This document shows positions 61,266-64,000 of a stretch of 64,000 nucleotides of DNA, in pieces; position 1 is the stretch's first letter, and each line of letters opens with the position of its first letter. The notes beneath the pieces are model-generated. The model searched no databases. It had not been told where the DNA came from and saw nothing but the letters and a program-made list of their open reading frames with translations. Location: positions 310,001 to 374,000 of the forward strand of contig MU006242.1 of NCBI GenBank assembly GCA_010093685.1, in the 5' to 3' direction. The position numbers and the translations under genes were made by a program. The stretch is from Ophiobolus disseminans. Taxonomy: Eukaryota; Ascomycota; Dothideomycetes; Pleosporales; Phaeosphaeriaceae.

Positions 61266-61478
61266 GCTGGAGCAAGGGAAGAAGGAAGATCGAGGAAACG
61301 ACCGAGGGCAAGGTCATTAAATAAGAAGGGATGCTTTGACGCTTGTAGCAACTGACGAAACCATATCGAGGGACCAGGGTTGACAAGTGACGCTTCTTGT
61401 TTGGCTAGTGTCAACAAGTCGAAAGCCCGGACCGTGAAGGTCAATGCCGGATGGTAGTAGTCCTGACCAGACAAGCAA

Positions 61479-63390
61479 TCAATAGCCGTCTGAGTAGATA
61501 GATGGTAGGGTTGCATCGCCGTTGGCACCAGCGCGGAAGGCGAAGGCTTCTTCACCGAACTGTTCGAACGTCATGTTCATGCCAATGGCGGAGTCGAACT
61601 CAGCATGGAGACGGTCATATCGGAGGGACTCTGTCTCGTGAAGCTGAAGGTGATGAGCCAAGTGCTGCTCCTGTAGACCAAAGAAAGCGGTGGGGTCGAT
61701 GGCTTGGGCAACGTCGCTAGCGAAGCTGTTGTTGACGTTGGCTTGGCCAGCTGCAGTGACCTCGGTGTTGTTCGTTGCGACCATCATCTCGGAGACAGGT
61801 GCGAAACGGAAAGCCTCAGCGGCGGCAGGAGCAGTGGCAGCAGTGACAGTAGCGGCGGCAGAGGCTTGTTTGGCCTTGCGCGATTGCCGCTTCTTGATCT
61901 GACTTGACTTGCGCGGCTGGTACTTATAGTCGGGGTTTAAGCGCTTGTGTAGTGCTGTACCAGCTGCTGCCTGCAGCTTCCAGTACTCCTTCTGCTCAGC
62001 AGAGAATGTCTTCCAGATGACGGAAACACGCTTGGCTAGACGCGAGTTAGAACAAAAGCACACGCATCTAGAAGGGTTGTTACACTTACAGAGGTGCTTC
62101 ACGCCCAAGGTAGGGTCCTCCTTCAGGAGCTGCGGGGCCATGGCATTTCGAAAGTAGATGAAGCAGTTCATTGGGCGGGGTACCTTCGCCTGGCCTGCAA
62201 CAACTGCATCGCCGGGGCTCGCACAGTCGACAGAAGACGCTGCTTGTGGGCTGGTGATGAGCTCCTGGTCTAGGCGGTGCTGAGGTACATTGACTTGTCG
62301 CATCTGAACAAATGTCTTGGATCCACCGAGGTCGGTGATGCAAGTTAGGTTGACATCCTCGCCAATCTTGCGGGCTAGAGTGTCCTGGAAGAATTTCAAA
62401 AGTGTATTGCCGTAGCGCTCCTGAAGATTCTCTGGCAGGACTACGGTGTAGTGACCACAGCTGTACCCAGTAGCGCAGATGTTCAGAGCGTTACTGAACT
62501 CCATGGTGACCTTGTCGCCTGTAGAGCGCGCAGCTTGGAGGGACAAAATGGTGGAAGATCTCTTGCCAGTCTGCAGCTTGGCCCGTCGGTTCTTCTTCTC
62601 TGCAACTCTAATGTCGTGAACGGACAACATTGTATGCACTGGCGCCTGTCGCTGATCCGCCTGCTCGGGAGCTTGCTGAATGGAGTGACCAAGGAAAGTT
62701 GATGTCGCATATTGCTCTGGCTTGTATCCCGACGAAGGGCCTTTGAACTGTGCGCAGCGCAAGATGTCGTCAACGGAAATGGCGGGGTCTACTAGTCCTG
62801 CGCTGACTAGAGACTGGACAGGTAGGGCATCAGGCATGCGCACGAGTTGAATTTCGTCTACTTCGAGGAGGGTAAACTTCCAGCCATGATCCTCGAGATA
62901 CGTTGCAGGCGAAGGTATGTTCAGTGCAGGACCGACGGAATTCATGAAATCCTTGCATGACAGTTTCTCTTGATCGCGCATGATGGTGTATGCTTTTGCC
63001 ATCAAGTCCCAAAGCTGCTGATTTGCATCTTGGTTCCACAGCAAGCTCAGAGAAGGGGAACAAGCCTTCATGGTATAACCCCTCAGGTCGGGTATCTGGT
63101 AATAGTAACCTGCCACAAATGTCAGTCGGAGCTCACAAGCGTTGCGCTAGTTGGCACTTACTTCGATAGATCATGAAGCTATTAACGCCCTTCATGCTCT
63201 TGTTCTTGGTAGTCGAAGGCGCAAACAGCAGCTGGACGGTGAGCGCACGCTGACCTGCTGGCTCGCTGACGTTGCGCAGCGCGTGGAGCATGCCGCGAGT
63301 GGTGTTACTGTTTTGGAACAGCACCAACTCCCTCTCAGTAGGCGCTCTCGCAGCCGGTTTGTTGAACGCTTGCATTGTCGCAGTAGACAT
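61479..63390 (-). CDS. MAT1-1-1/MAT1-2-1: Fused mating-type gene: MAT1-1-1 alpha box + MAT1-2-1 HMG box
   Basis: Nuclear master regulator of mating identity. Exons 63390-63162, 63109-62090 and 62035-61479 give 601 aa. The N-terminal alpha box spans about residues 58-125: STTKNKSMKGVNSFMIYRSY, then YYQIPDLRGYTMKACSPSLS, LLWNQDANQQLWDLMAKAYT. The Ser77 codon is split by intron 1 (GTAAGT...CTGAC...GGCAG). From there one reading frame runs without a stop to an HMG box at about 385-465: PRPMNCFIYFRNAMAPQLLK, EDPTLGVKHLSKRVSVIWKT, FSAEQKEYWKLQAAAGTALH, then a basic tail KYQPRKSSQIKKRQSRKAK. The HMG intron (62089-62036) splits a Ser codon, as is typical in MAT1-2-1. No separate MAT1-1-1 or MAT1-2-1 occurs in the window. 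Met279 is a possible relic MAT1-2-1 start. The in-frame ATG at 63669 is judged to be 5' leader. Confidence 0.9.
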
Positions 63391-64000
63391 GACGAGTTTG
63401 GTGTTCTTTGTCGTAATAGAGTAAGGTTGTTGCACGGTTGCAGAATGTCGGGTGATCAGACAAAGAGAATTGAATATTTCTTTGTGGGTGGGTGGCTGAG
63501 TGAGAAGAAAGTGTGAGCGGAGAACAAAACTCGTGAGGGGTGAGTTAAGTAGGTGGCGGGGCAGGCAGGCGAGGGAGTCAGTGCTTGCAAGGCTGCTCAG
63601 TCTCCCATTCACCGCAACAACTAGTGCGACCTCAATGACGTGAGTGCCTAGTGTGGCCTCCTTCACCAAGAGTGAATTGACCGAGTGTCAGATGCGCCGC
63701 TCCAGCCGCAACGCGTTTCCAGAAAACTTGTGCTGAGAACGTGAGAGTGAGCCACGCCGTCGTGATGTTGGAGTGGATTTGATAAGGGTTAGGCAAAGAT
63801 GTGAATATGGTCGAGATGGTGCGGAGGACATGAAATACAGCCAATAGTGTCGATATGCGGAGTCATATAGGCACCGCGGTCGGAAGAGAAGGCAGACTAG
63901 CTTTGAGTACATGCACTCAAGGGGATGATCAAGTAGCAAGAAGTCGCTGATTATGTCAGCACAATCTACCCACTCGTAGTGCTCGACTCCTACCAGCAAA
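63391..64000. other. 5' flank of the MAT gene
   Basis: About 610 bp to the window edge. It holds the promoter and probably the 5' leader. ORFs here lack domain support. The expected other MAT flank (for example SLA2) is not reached. Confidence 0.5.

Noticed and set aside
63391..63669. Upstream in-frame extension of the MAT gene to the ATG at 63669
   Set aside because: The extra 93 residues look like translated leader; MSTATMQAFNKP fits a MAT1-1-1 start better.

Overview
The window is nuclear DNA from a filamentous ascomycete. Nearly all genes contain short introns (about 45-70 bp) with GTAnGT-type donors, CTAAC/CTGAC branch points and CAG/TAG acceptors. The set of mating-type flank genes (APN2, COX13, SAICAR synthase, CIA30, APC5) points to a Dothideomycete outside the Pleosporales, for example in or near Botryosphaeriales, Dothideales or Mycosphaerellales. 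The lineage is inferred from gene content only. No virus, plasmid or bacterial DNA and no RNA gene was recognised.

Left part (1-20 kb) is housekeeping: a partial ISD11 gene cut by the window edge, splicing factor SF3a subunit 1, protein O-mannosyltransferase PMT1, a paraoxonase/SMP-30-like lactonase, an unknown protein, a Zn2Cys6 regulator, two unknown proteins, a mitochondrial tRNA m1A58-type methyltransferase and a Dcr2-type phosphatase. The 20.4-28.2 kb stretch is accessory and decaying: a BTB gene with an in-frame stop, an F-box-like pseudogene with three stops and a frameshift, about 1.1 kb of AT-rich DNA without genes, an intact F-box-like relative and a 14-TM MFS transporter.

From 28.8 kb to 59.6 kb the window returns to dense conserved genes: a DUF3433-type membrane protein, a SUR7-like protein, RAVE subunit Rav2, siroheme synthase, APC5, CIA30, the Rim2 carrier, mL45/Mba1-like, eIF1, an Asterix-family protein with eight tiny exons, Mediator Med12, SAICAR synthase, ATG29, an unknown protein, COX13 and APN2.

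The right end is the mating-type locus and the main discovery. One gene (61479-63390, minus strand) encodes a predicted 601-aa protein with a MAT1-1-1 alpha box followed by a MAT1-2-1 HMG box: two mating-type idiomorph genes fused into one reading frame. This suggests self-fertility from a single fused regulator. Between it and APN2 lie four imperfect tandem copies of a roughly 170-bp repeat.
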